Part shown: in pieces, positions 1 to 5,010 of the stretch
Layout of the letters: each line of letters starts with the position of its first letter
Position numbering within the stretch: position 1 is the stretch's first letter
Assembly: GCA_013298335.1 (NCBI GenBank)
Contig: JAAFHI010000138.1
Span: 1 to 7,487, forward strand
Reading direction: 5' to 3'
Origin: Actinomycetota bacterium
Lineage (GTDB): Bacteria > Acidobacteriota > Blastocatellia > Chloracidobacteriales > Chloracidobacteriaceae
Length of the DNA: 7,487 bases
The notes under the pieces: model-generated
Databases searched by the model: none
What the model saw: only the letters and a program-made list of their open reading frames with translations
What the model was told of the DNA's origin: nothing
Translations under genes and position numbers: made by a program

Positions 1-1
1 G

Positions 2-304
2 CCCGCCCACGCGGCGGCGCGCGAACTCCTCGAAGAAACCGGCTACGAAGCCGAGGAAGTCATCGAACTCGGGTTCAACCACCCCAACCCGGCGATTCAG
101 AACAACACCTGCTACAGCTTCCTCGCTCGGAACGCGCGCTTCACGAAGCCGCCGCAGTTCGACGGCAACGAAGACCTGAGCGTCCGGCTCGTGCCACTCG
201 AAGACATTCCCGCCCTCATGCAGAAAGGCGACATCACGCACGCACTCGTGATCGTCGCCTTCCACTGGCTGCATCTGTATTCGGCGTCCCAAACGGAACG
301 TTGA
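2..304 (+). CDS. Nudix hydrolase, C-terminal part (5' end outside window)
   Basis: The open frame enters from the left edge and gives 100 visible residues before TGA. Near its start, residues 5-15 read AARELLEETGY, which matches the REUXEEXGU core of the Nudix box. The two adjacent glutamates there are the metal ligands in this family. Nudix enzymes hydrolyse nucleoside diphosphates linked to another moiety X, such as ADP-ribose or nucleotide sugars. The upstream glycine and first glutamate of the box and the N-terminal strand lie outside the window, so completeness and substrate cannot be judged. The region after the box (NHPNPAIQNNTCYSFLAR) is the usual place for substrate-specific contacts, but I do not recognise a subfamily signature. 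The gene converges on the ferritin gene with only 3 bp between the two stops and no terminator hairpin between them. Confidence 0.85.
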   Translation, partial: PAHAAARELLEETGYEAEEVIELGFNHPNPAIQNNTCYSFLARNARFTKPPQFDGNEDLSVRLVPLEDIPALMQKGDITHALVIVAFHWLHLYSASQTER

Positions 305-307
305 ATT

Positions 308-760
308 CTACACCTGGCCGAAATCGCGCAGCATCTTCTTGAGTTCAAGGCAGTGAAGTTCCTCCTGCCCGATCATGCCGCGCGTGAATTCTTCGAGATA
401 CACGCTGTGGTCGGCCACCACGCCGAGCAACTGCTTGTAGAGGTTGAGCGCCCGCCGTTCATGCGCGAGGCTCTCCGAAAGAATGTCGTGAACCGTGTGC
501 CGGTGCGTTTCCTCGATGGGAGCGATGCGCAGGCTCGGATGGCCTTCCAGCCCGGTCAGGATTTCCCCGACCTGTTGGGCATGAAGCAGCGACTCCGTCG
601 CCTGCCCCTTGAGAAACGTGACGATCGGGATGCGGTTCGGCCCCGTCACCATCAACGAGAAGTGCGTGTAGCACACAACCCCGGCCAGTTCGCATTCCAT
701 GATCTCCTTGAGGAGTTCAATGGTCTTTTCGGTATCGATATCTTCCAGAAACGTCTGCAT
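308..760 (-). CDS. Bacterioferritin-like ferritin (four-helix diiron iron-storage protein)
   Basis: The 150-residue protein has the length and helix pattern of bacterioferritin and ferritin-like proteins, which oxidise Fe(II) at a diiron site and store iron in a cytoplasmic shell. Visible candidate ligands are E24 (helix A, MECELAG), E56 and H60 (helix B, TESLLHAQQVGE), E101 (helix C, ESLAHERRAL) and E133 with H136 (helix D, GQEELHCLEL). Helix D keeps the classic E-x-x-H spacing, while helix B has E-x-x-x-H, one residue longer than in E. coli Bfr. The stretch GHPSLRIAP followed by ETH is typical of a bacterioferritin-annotated branch that differs from haem-containing Bfr. I see no clear haem-ligand methionine in the expected helix B position. 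The ATG has a good AAAGAGG ribosome site (767-773) 6 nt upstream. It is the last gene of the minus-strand cluster, 24 bp after the SpoIIM-family stop, so co-transcription is likely. Confidence 0.88.
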   Translation of the reverse strand: MQTFLEDIDTEKTIELLKEIMECELAGVVCYTHFSLMVTGPNRIPIVTFLKGQATESLLHAQQVGEILTGLEGHPSLRIAPIEETHRHTVHDILSESLAHERRALNLYKQLLGVVADHSVYLEEFTRGMIGQEELHCLELKKMLRDFGQV

Positions 761-784
761 GTAGTGCCTCTTTATCAGTCCTGA

Positions 785-1759
785 TTATTTCGCGGTGGCA
801 TCGACCGACTTCGGACGACGGTCCGGCGTCGAAAAATACACCACCAGCACGATCGCGCACACGATGGCGACCGCAAACTTGAATCCGCTCGGAATGTGCG
901 CCGGCGAGATGAATCCCTCGATGATGCCAGCAATACCGAGCATCGGCAAACACAGGGCCAGCAGCTTGACGGCTTTCACTCCCCGTTCGAGGAGTGCCTC
1001 GCCCCGGGTCAGGTTGCCGGGCATCAGAAGCGCGCTTCCCATGAGAAACCCGCCGCCTCCGGCAATGAAGATTGCCGACAGTTCGAACACCCCGTGCCCG
1101 CACATGAAAATGAGCACCGGCGTGAACTTGTACTTGATGCACAACCCGGTGACCCCGCCGATCTGCAACCCGTTGAACGCCATGAAGTAAAGCGTTCCCA
1201 ACCCAGCGAAAATTCCGGTGGCGAACGAATAGATCGCGACCTGCGCGTTGTGGGTCATGATGTTGGTGGACGCGATCGGATTCGCCTTGTTGATTTCGTC
1301 GGTCCAGTTCTTGCCGTGCTTGATCTGTTCAAGAACCGGCCCCGCGCCGACCGCGTTGGCGAAGTCCTCGTCGTAGCACATCAGCGCGCCGCTCGCCGCG
1401 CCGAAAATCATGAAGACGAGAAACGCCGCCAGCGTATAGCGGAACGTCTCGCGGAACAGCGCCGGGCCCGAATACCGGTAAAACTCCCAGATGCCCTTCA
1501 TTCCCGCGCTCTTGGAACGATAGATCGCCCCGTGCGCCCGCCCGGCCAGATTGTTCAGGTAGTTCACCAGCCGCGAATCACGGATTTCCTGCCGCGCAAT
1601 CGCGAGATCGGCGGCGGTCCGCTGATACAGATGCCCGAACTCGCGGACCTGCTCGCGGTGGAGCGTTTTCAACTGTCCCTTGCGAGCCAGCGCCAGCATG
1701 TCCTCCAACCGTTTCCAGTTGAGGCGGCGGCGTTCGATGAAATCGTGTTCACGAGCCAT
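785..1759 (-). CDS. SpoIIM/DUF95-family integral membrane protein
   Basis: From the ATG at 1759 the protein has 324 residues. It has a soluble, charged, helical N-terminal part (residues 1-105, beginning MAREHDFIERRRLNWKRLEDML), followed by about five hydrophobic segments at roughly 107-128, 172-205, 213-236, 260-283 and 293-310. The GHGVFE motif (221-226) followed by a glycine-rich helix (IAGGGGFLMG) is the hallmark of the SpoIIM/DUF95 family. In Bacillus the founding member works in forespore engulfment, but most members occur in non-sporulating bacteria and have no settled function, so the name should not be read as evidence of sporulation. The frame stays open upstream to a GTG at 1843, which would add 28 residues made mostly of a TPK repeat. 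That part is the translation of a 9-bp minisatellite, and residue 1 of the shorter form aligns with where family members usually begin, so I chose 1759. The chosen ATG has no good Shine-Dalgarno (CTTTCCTTC precedes it), which suggests translational coupling or control by the upstream hairpin. Confidence 0.88.
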   Translation of the reverse strand: MAREHDFIERRRLNWKRLEDMLALARKGQLKTLHREQVREFGHLYQRTAADLAIARQEIRDSRLVNYLNNLAGRAHGAIYRSKSAGMKGIWEFYRYSGPALFRETFRYTLAAFLVFMIFGAASGALMCYDEDFANAVGAGPVLEQIKHGKNWTDEINKANPIASTNIMTHNAQVAIYSFATGIFAGLGTLYFMAFNGLQIGGVTGLCIKYKFTPVLIFMCGHGVFELSAIFIAGGGGFLMGSALLMPGNLTRGEALLERGVKAVKLLALCLPMLGIAGIIEGFISPAHIPSGFKFAVAIVCAIVLVVYFSTPDRRPKSVDATAK

Positions 1760-1766
1760 GAAGGAA

Positions 1767-1869
1767 AGTCTTGGAGTCTTGGGAGTCTTGGGAGTCTTGG
1801 GAGTCTTGGGAGTCAAATTTCCTTTTATGGACTCCCTAGACACTCAAGACTCCCAAGACTCCGAGACTC
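1767..1869. repeat. 9-bp minisatellite with inverted arms between synthase and SpoIIM genes
   Basis: On the plus strand the unit TTGGGAGTC occurs four times head to tail at 1779-1814, preceded by a degenerate 8-bp copy (TTGGAGTC, 1771-1778) and AGTC at 1767-1770. After a 15-bp AT-rich spacer (1815-1829) the same motif returns inverted in 1830-1869, with GACTCCC at 1830-1836 and AAGACTCCCAAGACTCC at 1846-1862. The two arms can pair into a long imperfect hairpin in the transcript, directly upstream of the SpoIIM start codon and directly after the synthase stop codon. The block fills nearly all of the 114-bp intergenic space. There are no unique spacers and no palindromic 25-35 bp unit, so it is not a CRISPR array. 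The repeat is a multiple of three, so copy-number change would not shift the TPK frame noted for the upstream GTG. Confidence 0.9.
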
Positions 1870-1873
1870 ATTT

Positions 1874-2905
1874 TCAGTAGCTGCGTTGAAGAAGGAAGTC
1901 GGCGTACTGGTGGAGCAGGTCGCGTGACGCGCTCGGCGGCAGTATGGCGAGGTGTTCCTTCGCTTCCGCGAGCAGGCGCAGCGCCGTGTTGCGGGCAAAT
2001 TCAATCGAGGCGGTACTTTCCAGCAACGCGACCGCTTCCGGCAGGTCTCCGTTGAGGTCGCGCTTGCCGAGCAGTTCGAGAAACCGTTTCCGGGACGCCG
2101 CGTCAGCGGTTTTGAGGAAGTGGATCACGACGAGCGTCTTCTTTCCCTCGCGAATATCCAGCCCGAGCGGCTTTCCGAGCTGCAACGGGTCGGCCTGGAG
2201 GTCGAGCACGTCATCCCAGATCTGAAACGCGGTTCCGATCTTCTCGCCGAAGGCGGCCAGCGCCTCAATGCTCGGCTCGTCGGCGTCGGCGGCCAGCATG
2301 CCGCACACGCAACTCGCGCTGTAGAGCGCCGAGGTCTTGCATGACGCCATGTGGAGATAGTCTTCAATGAGCAGGTCGTCGCGCCGCTCGAAACTCATGT
2401 CCTCGAACTGCCCGATGCACATCTTCTTCGCCGTCGTGGCCAGCACTTCGACCATGCGGATGGCGTGACGCGGCACGCGCGACGCCTGTTCGACCGCTTT
2501 CGAGTAGAGCAGGTCGCCGACCAGCAACGCGGTGTTCAGACCGTAGCGCGTGTGCAGCGTCGCCCGACCGTGGCGCTCGCCGCTGTTGTCCATCATGTCG
2601 TCGTGGATCAGCGAGAGGTTGTGCAGGTATTCGACCGCCAAGGCCGGCGGAATCGCATCCTTCGGATCGCCGCCCGCCGCCTGCGCGCAGGTCAGCACCA
2701 AAAACGGACGCAACCGCTTCCCGCGTCCCTCGAACAGAAACGTCACGGCCTCGCGCAGTCCGGCCTGCTCGACTTCGGTCATGTCGCGTTCGATTTCGGC
2801 GTCAATCAGACGCCCGACGTCCTTCGCCCGCAGCAGAAGCGCGGTAAAATCCGCACCGGAGGTCTGAATCTGCTGCATAATGGCCGCTTCCTGGGGTGTC
2901 AACAT
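1874..2905 (-). CDS. Trans-polyprenyl (geranylgeranyl-type) diphosphate synthase
   Basis: This 343-residue protein belongs to the all-alpha trans-isoprenyl diphosphate synthases, which condense isopentenyl diphosphate with an allylic diphosphate to build linear prenyl chains. All family landmarks are present: GKRLRP (62-67), the first aspartate-rich motif DDMMD (102-106, within LSLIHDDMMDNSGERHGR), GQFED (165-169), FQIWDDVLD with the second motif at 231-235, and LDIREGKKTL (249-258) with the conserved lysines. The residues four and five places before the first Asp are S98 and L97. No aromatic gate of the kind that stops chains at C15 is seen, so a C20 or longer product is the better guess, though this is inference. 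Two starts are plausible: ATG 2905 (GAGGAG 12 nt upstream) and the in-frame ATG at 2878 (AGGAAG 8 nt upstream). The protein would be 9 residues shorter from the second. It follows the TPR-like gene by 74 bp. Confidence 0.93.
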   Translation of the reverse strand: MLTPQEAAIMQQIQTSGADFTALLLRAKDVGRLIDAEIERDMTEVEQAGLREAVTFLFEGRGKRLRPFLVLTCAQAAGGDPKDAIPPALAVEYLHNLSLIHDDMMDNSGERHGRATLHTRYGLNTALLVGDLLYSKAVEQASRVPRHAIRMVEVLATTAKKMCIGQFEDMSFERRDDLLIEDYLHMASCKTSALYSASCVCGMLAADADEPSIEALAAFGEKIGTAFQIWDDVLDLQADPLQLGKPLGLDIREGKKTLVVIHFLKTADAASRKRFLELLGKRDLNGDLPEAVALLESTASIEFARNTALRLLAEAKEHLAILPPSASRDLLHQYADFLLQRSY

Positions 2906-2979
2906 CGTTCGCGCCGTCTCCTCGCGGCTTGCTGGCCGGCCCGCCGCCGGTCTCCGCTCCCGCGTCCGCGGGAAAACAA

Positions 2980-3513
2980 TCAGGATTTCGAAACCGACCG
3001 TTCAAGTTCGGCAACACGGCGTTCCAGCCGCCGCCGCTCAAGCGTTCCGATGGTCGGAAAGTCTTTCAGGTATTGTGAATAGGCCGCCCGCGCCGCCTCG
3101 AACCGCTCCGCGTATTCGAGCGTCCGCGCCACCCAGAGGGCCGCGTCGCGCCGGGAATCCGCGTCGGCGGCGGGCGCGGCGGCCACCCGTTCGAAGCGGG
3201 TCGCGGCCTCGCCGTAATTTCGTTGCCTGACGAGCACCTGCGCCAACGCAAACTCGTCTTCCCACGTCGCCCCCGGCTGCGCGACGTCAACCCGCAATTC
3301 GGCGACGGTCGCTGCCGCCAACCGGTCATCGCGCTGAAACGACCGCGCGCGCTTCCGCTGAAGCCGTCGCGCCGCGAACGGAGCGATCCATCGGACGATC
3401 CGACCGGCCAAAGCCGGGTATTTCGTCGCAAATCGAAATAGTAACCAGAGAAATCGTGCTTTCAATCGCATCCGCCAGACCGTCTTTCTCGGTTTGCGGG
3501 AACCTGATTCCAT
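2980..3513 (-). CDS. Small TPR-like protein with basic, possibly membrane-associated N-terminus
   Basis: I do not recognise a named family. The 177-residue product begins with a very basic stretch containing a short hydrophobic segment (FLWLLFRFA, 21-29). It continues with arginine-rich helices to about residue 60, then two helix pairs that fit tetratricopeptide repeats: TWEDEFALAQVLVRQRNYGE (83-102) and its continuation to about 111, and RRDAALWVARTLEYAERFEA (121-140) followed by AARAAYSQYLKDFP. TPRs mediate protein-protein contacts. The C-terminus is a charged helix (LERRRLERRVAELERS). An internal ATG at 3471 (residue 15, MRLKARFLWLL) has GAGAAAG upstream and could be the real start, whereas the ATG at 3513 has only GGTAGG directly against it. 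It is the first gene of the four-gene cluster, so leader control described upstream would act on it first. The two TPR helix pairs are weak enough that the fold needs a profile search. Confidence 0.72.
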   Translation of the reverse strand: MESGSRKPRKTVWRMRLKARFLWLLFRFATKYPALAGRIVRWIAPFAARRLQRKRARSFQRDDRLAAATVAELRVDVAQPGATWEDEFALAQVLVRQRNYGEAATRFERVAAAPAADADSRRDAALWVARTLEYAERFEAARAAYSQYLKDFPTIGTLERRRLERRVAELERSVSKS

Positions 3514-3547
3514 CCTACCAACCGGTCACCCGCCAAGCAAGCAGGCC

Positions 3548-3559
3548 TCGTGCGCACGA
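3548..3559. promoter_or_regulatory. Perfect 12-bp palindrome TCGTGCGCACGA
   Basis: The sequence TCGTGCGCACGA is a perfect two-fold palindrome in the leader of the minus-strand cluster. It abuts the A/U run of the adjacent terminator hairpin. Such a site could bind a dimeric regulator or form a short hairpin in RNA. No partner protein can be named from the window. A chance GC-rich palindrome of this length is possible. Confidence 0.4.
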
Positions 3560-3590
3560 AAATGGGGCGCTCCCGAATCGGAGCGCCCCA
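3559..3590 (-). terminator. Rho-independent terminator or attenuator in leader of minus-strand cluster
   Basis: Bases 3563-3573 and 3580-3590 form a perfect 11-bp, very GC-rich stem with a 6-nt loop. Read on the minus strand the stem is followed by UUUU (the A-run at 3559-3562), giving intrinsic terminator geometry. No minus-strand gene ends here; the next gene in that direction starts at 3513 or 3471. The hairpin therefore either ends a short independent RNA from the divergent region or acts as an attenuator before the TPR/synthase/SpoIIM/ferritin cluster. The short U-run makes termination efficiency uncertain. Confidence 0.7.
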
Positions 3591-3628
3591 CCCGCGAACG
3601 AACTCTTCAGGCCCGCTCGACTTAAGTT

Positions 3629-3722
3629 TTGGCGCGCGTCACAACCCCCCAAGCGTCAGTAGACTTGAAAACTCCCCCCGGAGTCGTCGTTCCAAGTCTC
3701 CAACAAGAGCGACGCGCGCCAA
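3629..3722 (-). ncRNA. Candidate structured leader RNA (nested stems upstream of terminator)
   Basis: Three concentric inverted repeats lie in this 94-bp block. The outer stem TTGGCGCGCGTC (3629-3640) with GACGCGCGCCAA (3711-3722) is a perfect 12 bp. The middle stem AGACTTG (3661-3667) with CAAGTCT (3693-3699) is 7 bp. The inner stem ACTCC (3671-3675) with GGAGT (3680-3684) has a 4-nt loop. Single-stranded joints of about 20 and 11 nt separate the outer and middle stems, as expected for a ligand-binding or protein-binding pocket. A further GGCGAA/TTCGCC hairpin (3750-3755 with 3773-3778) lies on the 5' side for minus-strand transcription, and the terminator hairpin follows 38 nt downstream. 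The minus strand is preferred because the candidate minus promoter is upstream and the terminator U-run faces that way. I could not match it to a known class. It could be a riboswitch-like leader or a stand-alone small RNA. Confidence 0.45.
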
Positions 3723-3786
3723 TCTCGTAAAAACCGTTTCAAAAATCTCGGCGAAGGACTTTCGTTCTGTGTTTCGCCTGATTCAA

Positions 3787-3815
3787 AGAGTACAGAAAAC
3801 GTCCAAATCGGTCAA
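3787..3815 (-). promoter_or_regulatory. Candidate promoter for the TPR/synthase/SpoIIM/ferritin cluster
   Basis: Read on the minus strand, TTGACC (bases 3815-3810) is a 5-of-6 match to the sigma-70 -35 box. After 17 nt it is followed by TACTCT (3792-3787), a weak 3-of-6 match to the -10 box. Transcription would start near 3780, giving a leader of roughly 265-310 nt that contains all the hairpins described. The -35 box lies within a copy of the AAATCGGTCA repeat, so a bound regulator could block it. The poor -10 box makes this tentative. Confidence 0.4.
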
Positions 3816-3962
3816 TAACTATTTTACGTTGATTGTTTTTTTCTTCAAATCGCTCCACCAATGGCCTTTTCCAATGAAAATCGGTCAGAAAAAAACATTC
3901 CTTGACCGAAATGGTGAACGGAGGTTAGATTCCCTTCTCCCCCAAAACGCCCAAATCGTTCA
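3805..3962. promoter_or_regulatory. Repeated AAATCGGTCA-type motif, candidate operators
   Basis: The motif AAATCGGTCA occurs exactly at 3805-3814 and 3878-3887, with looser copies AAATCGCTCC (3847-3856) and AAATCGTTCA (3953-3962). An inverted copy (3903-3912, ATTTCGGTCA on the minus strand) pairs with the 3878 copy as TCGGTCA/TGACCGA with a 15-bp spacer. Same-orientation copies start 42, 31 and 75 bp apart, all near whole turns of B-DNA (4, 3 and 7 turns). Two copies overlap the -35 boxes of the divergent promoters. The obvious candidate ligand is the MerR-type B12 regulator encoded alongside, but this is inferred from position only. Confidence 0.5.
3902..3931 (+). promoter_or_regulatory. Candidate promoter for the B12-binding MerR-type regulator
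   Basis: TTGACC at 3902-3907 is a 5-of-6 match to the -35 box. It is followed after 18 bp by TAGATT (3926-3931, 4 of 6), or after 17 bp by TTAGAT. Transcription would begin near 3938 and give a leader of about 45 nt to the TTG start. The -35 box overlaps the inverted motif half-site TGACCGA (3903-3909), which would fit autoregulation. Confidence 0.5.
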
Positions 3963-3970
3963 AAATGAAC

Positions 3971-3974
3971 GGAG
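3971..3974 (+). promoter_or_regulatory. Ribosome binding site deciding the TTG start of the regulator
   Basis: GGAG lies 9 nt before TTG at 3984. The next in-frame candidate starts fall inside the HTH, so this site is the main support for the rare TTG start codon. Confidence 0.65.
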
Positions 3975-3983
3975 CACGCTGTT

Positions 3984-4949
3984 TTGCCCCGCAAACCGAC
4001 CGAATCCGGAAACGGATCACCCAGCAGCGCCAACGAACGCACCTATTCGACCGCCGAAGTGGCGCGGATGTGGAACGTTGGCGAATCGACCGTCAAGCGG
4101 TGGAGTGATACGGGTGACCTTGACTGCATCCGGACGCGCGGTGGGCACCGGCGATTCACCCTCGACGCCCTGCTTCGCTTCCAGGAAGCCCATCAGTTCG
4201 AGAGCACCGGATGGATTCACGAGGCGCTGACGCCCGCCGGAGAGGAAAACGGTCATGTCGACCTCGCTTTCGCCACCCGGCTCGAAACGGCGCTCAACGA
4301 ACGCAATCACGAAACGCTCCAGGCCCTCTATTACGAAGCGGCCACCGCGGGCGACGAAAAGCGCGGCATCGAATTGCTCCAGCGGGCATACCTGCGCGGA
4401 TTCTCGGAAATCGAACTCAAGGAAGACATTCTCACGCCGGTGCTCCACCTGATCGGCGAGCGCTGGCGACGGGGCGAACTCAATATCTATGAGGAACACC
4501 TCGCCTCGCGGGTGACCCTCTCCGCCACGGATCACCTGCATTCGCGCATCCCGCACAAGAAACCCACCGGTCGGACGGCCCTGTGCGGCGGCCCGGAAGG
4601 CGATCTGCACGAAATCGCCCTGCGTCTGGTCGTGGAAATACTGGAAACGGAAGGGTGGAACGTGATTTCGATGGGGCCGAATACGCCGATCTTCTCATTT
4701 TCCGACGCCGTACGCCGCTTCAAGCCCGACATCGTCTGTATTTCATCCACCATCCTGGTGGACCTCGAACGGCTCCGCCGCGACTACGCGCAGTTCTTCC
4801 CGATTACCCGCGAACTCGGCACGCGCGTCATCATCGGGGGCGCGGCGTTCATCGACCCCGAAGTGCGCGGGATTTTCACCCACGACTTCCACGGCAACAG
4901 TTTTTCGGAATTTCTGACGTATCTGCGGAAAGAATTTCCCGCCGCGTAG
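3984..4949 (+). CDS. CarH/LitR-like MerR-type regulator with cobalamin-binding domains
   Basis: The 321-residue protein has a MerR-type winged HTH at about 20-70 (YSTAEVARMWNVGESTVKRW, then a wing RTRGGHRRF). A helical B12-binding cap at about 95-190 follows, carrying the CarH-type W-x9-EH motif (W161, E171, H172 in WRRGELNIYEEH). A Rossmann-like cobalamin domain from about 197 to the end has H209 (GDLHEIAL) as the likely lower-axial cobalt ligand, SSTI at 254-257 and an IIGGAAF strand. In studied homologues such as CarH, adenosylcobalamin drives tetramer formation and DNA binding in the dark, and light breaks the complex to release carotenoid genes. Differences seen here are D207-x-H209 where E-x-H is usual, and arginine after W161 where, from memory, CarH has the histidine that binds cobalt after photolysis. 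The start is TTG at 3984, chosen because GGAG (3971-3974) lies 9 nt upstream and no ATG or GTG precedes the HTH in frame. It is divergent from the polyprenyl synthase cluster. Confidence 0.87.
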   Translation: MPRKPTESGNGSPSSANERTYSTAEVARMWNVGESTVKRWSDTGDLDCIRTRGGHRRFTLDALLRFQEAHQFESTGWIHEALTPAGEENGHVDLAFATRLETALNERNHETLQALYYEAATAGDEKRGIELLQRAYLRGFSEIELKEDILTPVLHLIGERWRRGELNIYEEHLASRVTLSATDHLHSRIPHKKPTGRTALCGGPEGDLHEIALRLVVEILETEGWNVISMGPNTPIFSFSDAVRRFKPDIVCISSTILVDLERLRRDYAQFFPITRELGTRVIIGGAAFIDPEVRGIFTHDFHGNSFSEFLTYLRKEFPAA

Positions 4950-4960
4950 CGCTCGCGGAT

Positions 4961-5006
4961 GACGGCGGGAGCGCTTGACCGGGGGAAGGTCACCCACGCT
5001 CCCGTC
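4961..5006 (+). other. Nested hairpin after the regulator stop codon
   Basis: GGGAGCG (4967-4973) can pair with CGCTCCC (4997-5003), enclosing a second stem TGACC (4976-4980) with GGTCA (4988-4992). GAC/GTC (4961-4963 with 5004-5006) may extend the outer stem past a bulge. A competing 7-bp pairing exists between AGCGCTC (4948-4954, overlapping the stop codon) and GAGCGCT (4969-4975). There is no T-run directly after it, so it is more likely a 3'-end stabilising structure, or part of a compound terminator with the next hairpin. Confidence 0.5.
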
Positions 5007-5010
5007 GCAT

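Larger units (their letters stand above)
3514..3983. other. Divergent intergenic control region, 470 bp
   Basis: No convincing gene lies here. An open plus-strand frame runs through it into the regulator gene, but its composition does not look coding and it crosses the regulator in another frame. The left half (to about 3730) is GC-rich and carries the palindrome, terminator hairpin and nested stems. The right half (about 3730-3970) is clearly richer in A and T with several A- and T-runs, as expected for promoters. It contains the repeated AAATCG motif and two divergent promoter-like sequences. Confidence 0.8.

Noticed and set aside
353..784. 143-codon plus-strand frame over the ferritin gene
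   Set aside because: It is the antisense shadow of a gene with conserved ferritin ligands and a clear ribosome site; its own product is arginine/histidine-rich with no family resemblance.
785..1759. Sporulation capacity inferred from the SpoIIM-family protein
   Set aside because: The family is widespread in non-sporulating bacteria and no other sporulation gene is present.
1767..1814. Short tandem repeats that could suggest a CRISPR array
   Set aside because: The unit is 9 bp, fully contiguous and has no unique spacers; no cas genes are nearby.
896..1927. 343-codon plus-strand frame across the SpoIIM gene and minisatellite
   Set aside because: It is antisense to a conserved membrane protein, with low-complexity charged composition typical of a GC-rich shadow frame, and it includes repeat-derived LGSLGS runs.
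2351..3082. 243-codon plus-strand frame over the synthase gene
   Set aside because: It is antisense to a protein with every polyprenyl synthase motif; no recognisable domain and arginine-rich shadow composition.
3629..3722. Cobalamin riboswitch, suggested by the nearby B12-binding regulator and a GGAGACTTG stretch on the minus strand
   Set aside because: The full B12 box and the conserved cobalamin core segments are not present; the partial similarity is too short to count.
3559..3780. 6S RNA or SRP RNA as the identity of the structured block
   Set aside because: 6S RNA is one long hairpin with a central bubble and SRP RNA has a conserved GGAAGG/GCAGCC apical region; neither pattern is seen.
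3550..4230. 226-codon plus-strand frame through the divergent intergenic region
   Set aside because: It spans the terminator, nested stems, promoters and the regulator's HTH in another frame, has no ribosome site, and its translation looks random.
4017..4610. 197-codon minus-strand frame over the regulator gene
   Set aside because: It is antisense to a protein with clear HTH and B12-binding motifs and shows no domain of its own.
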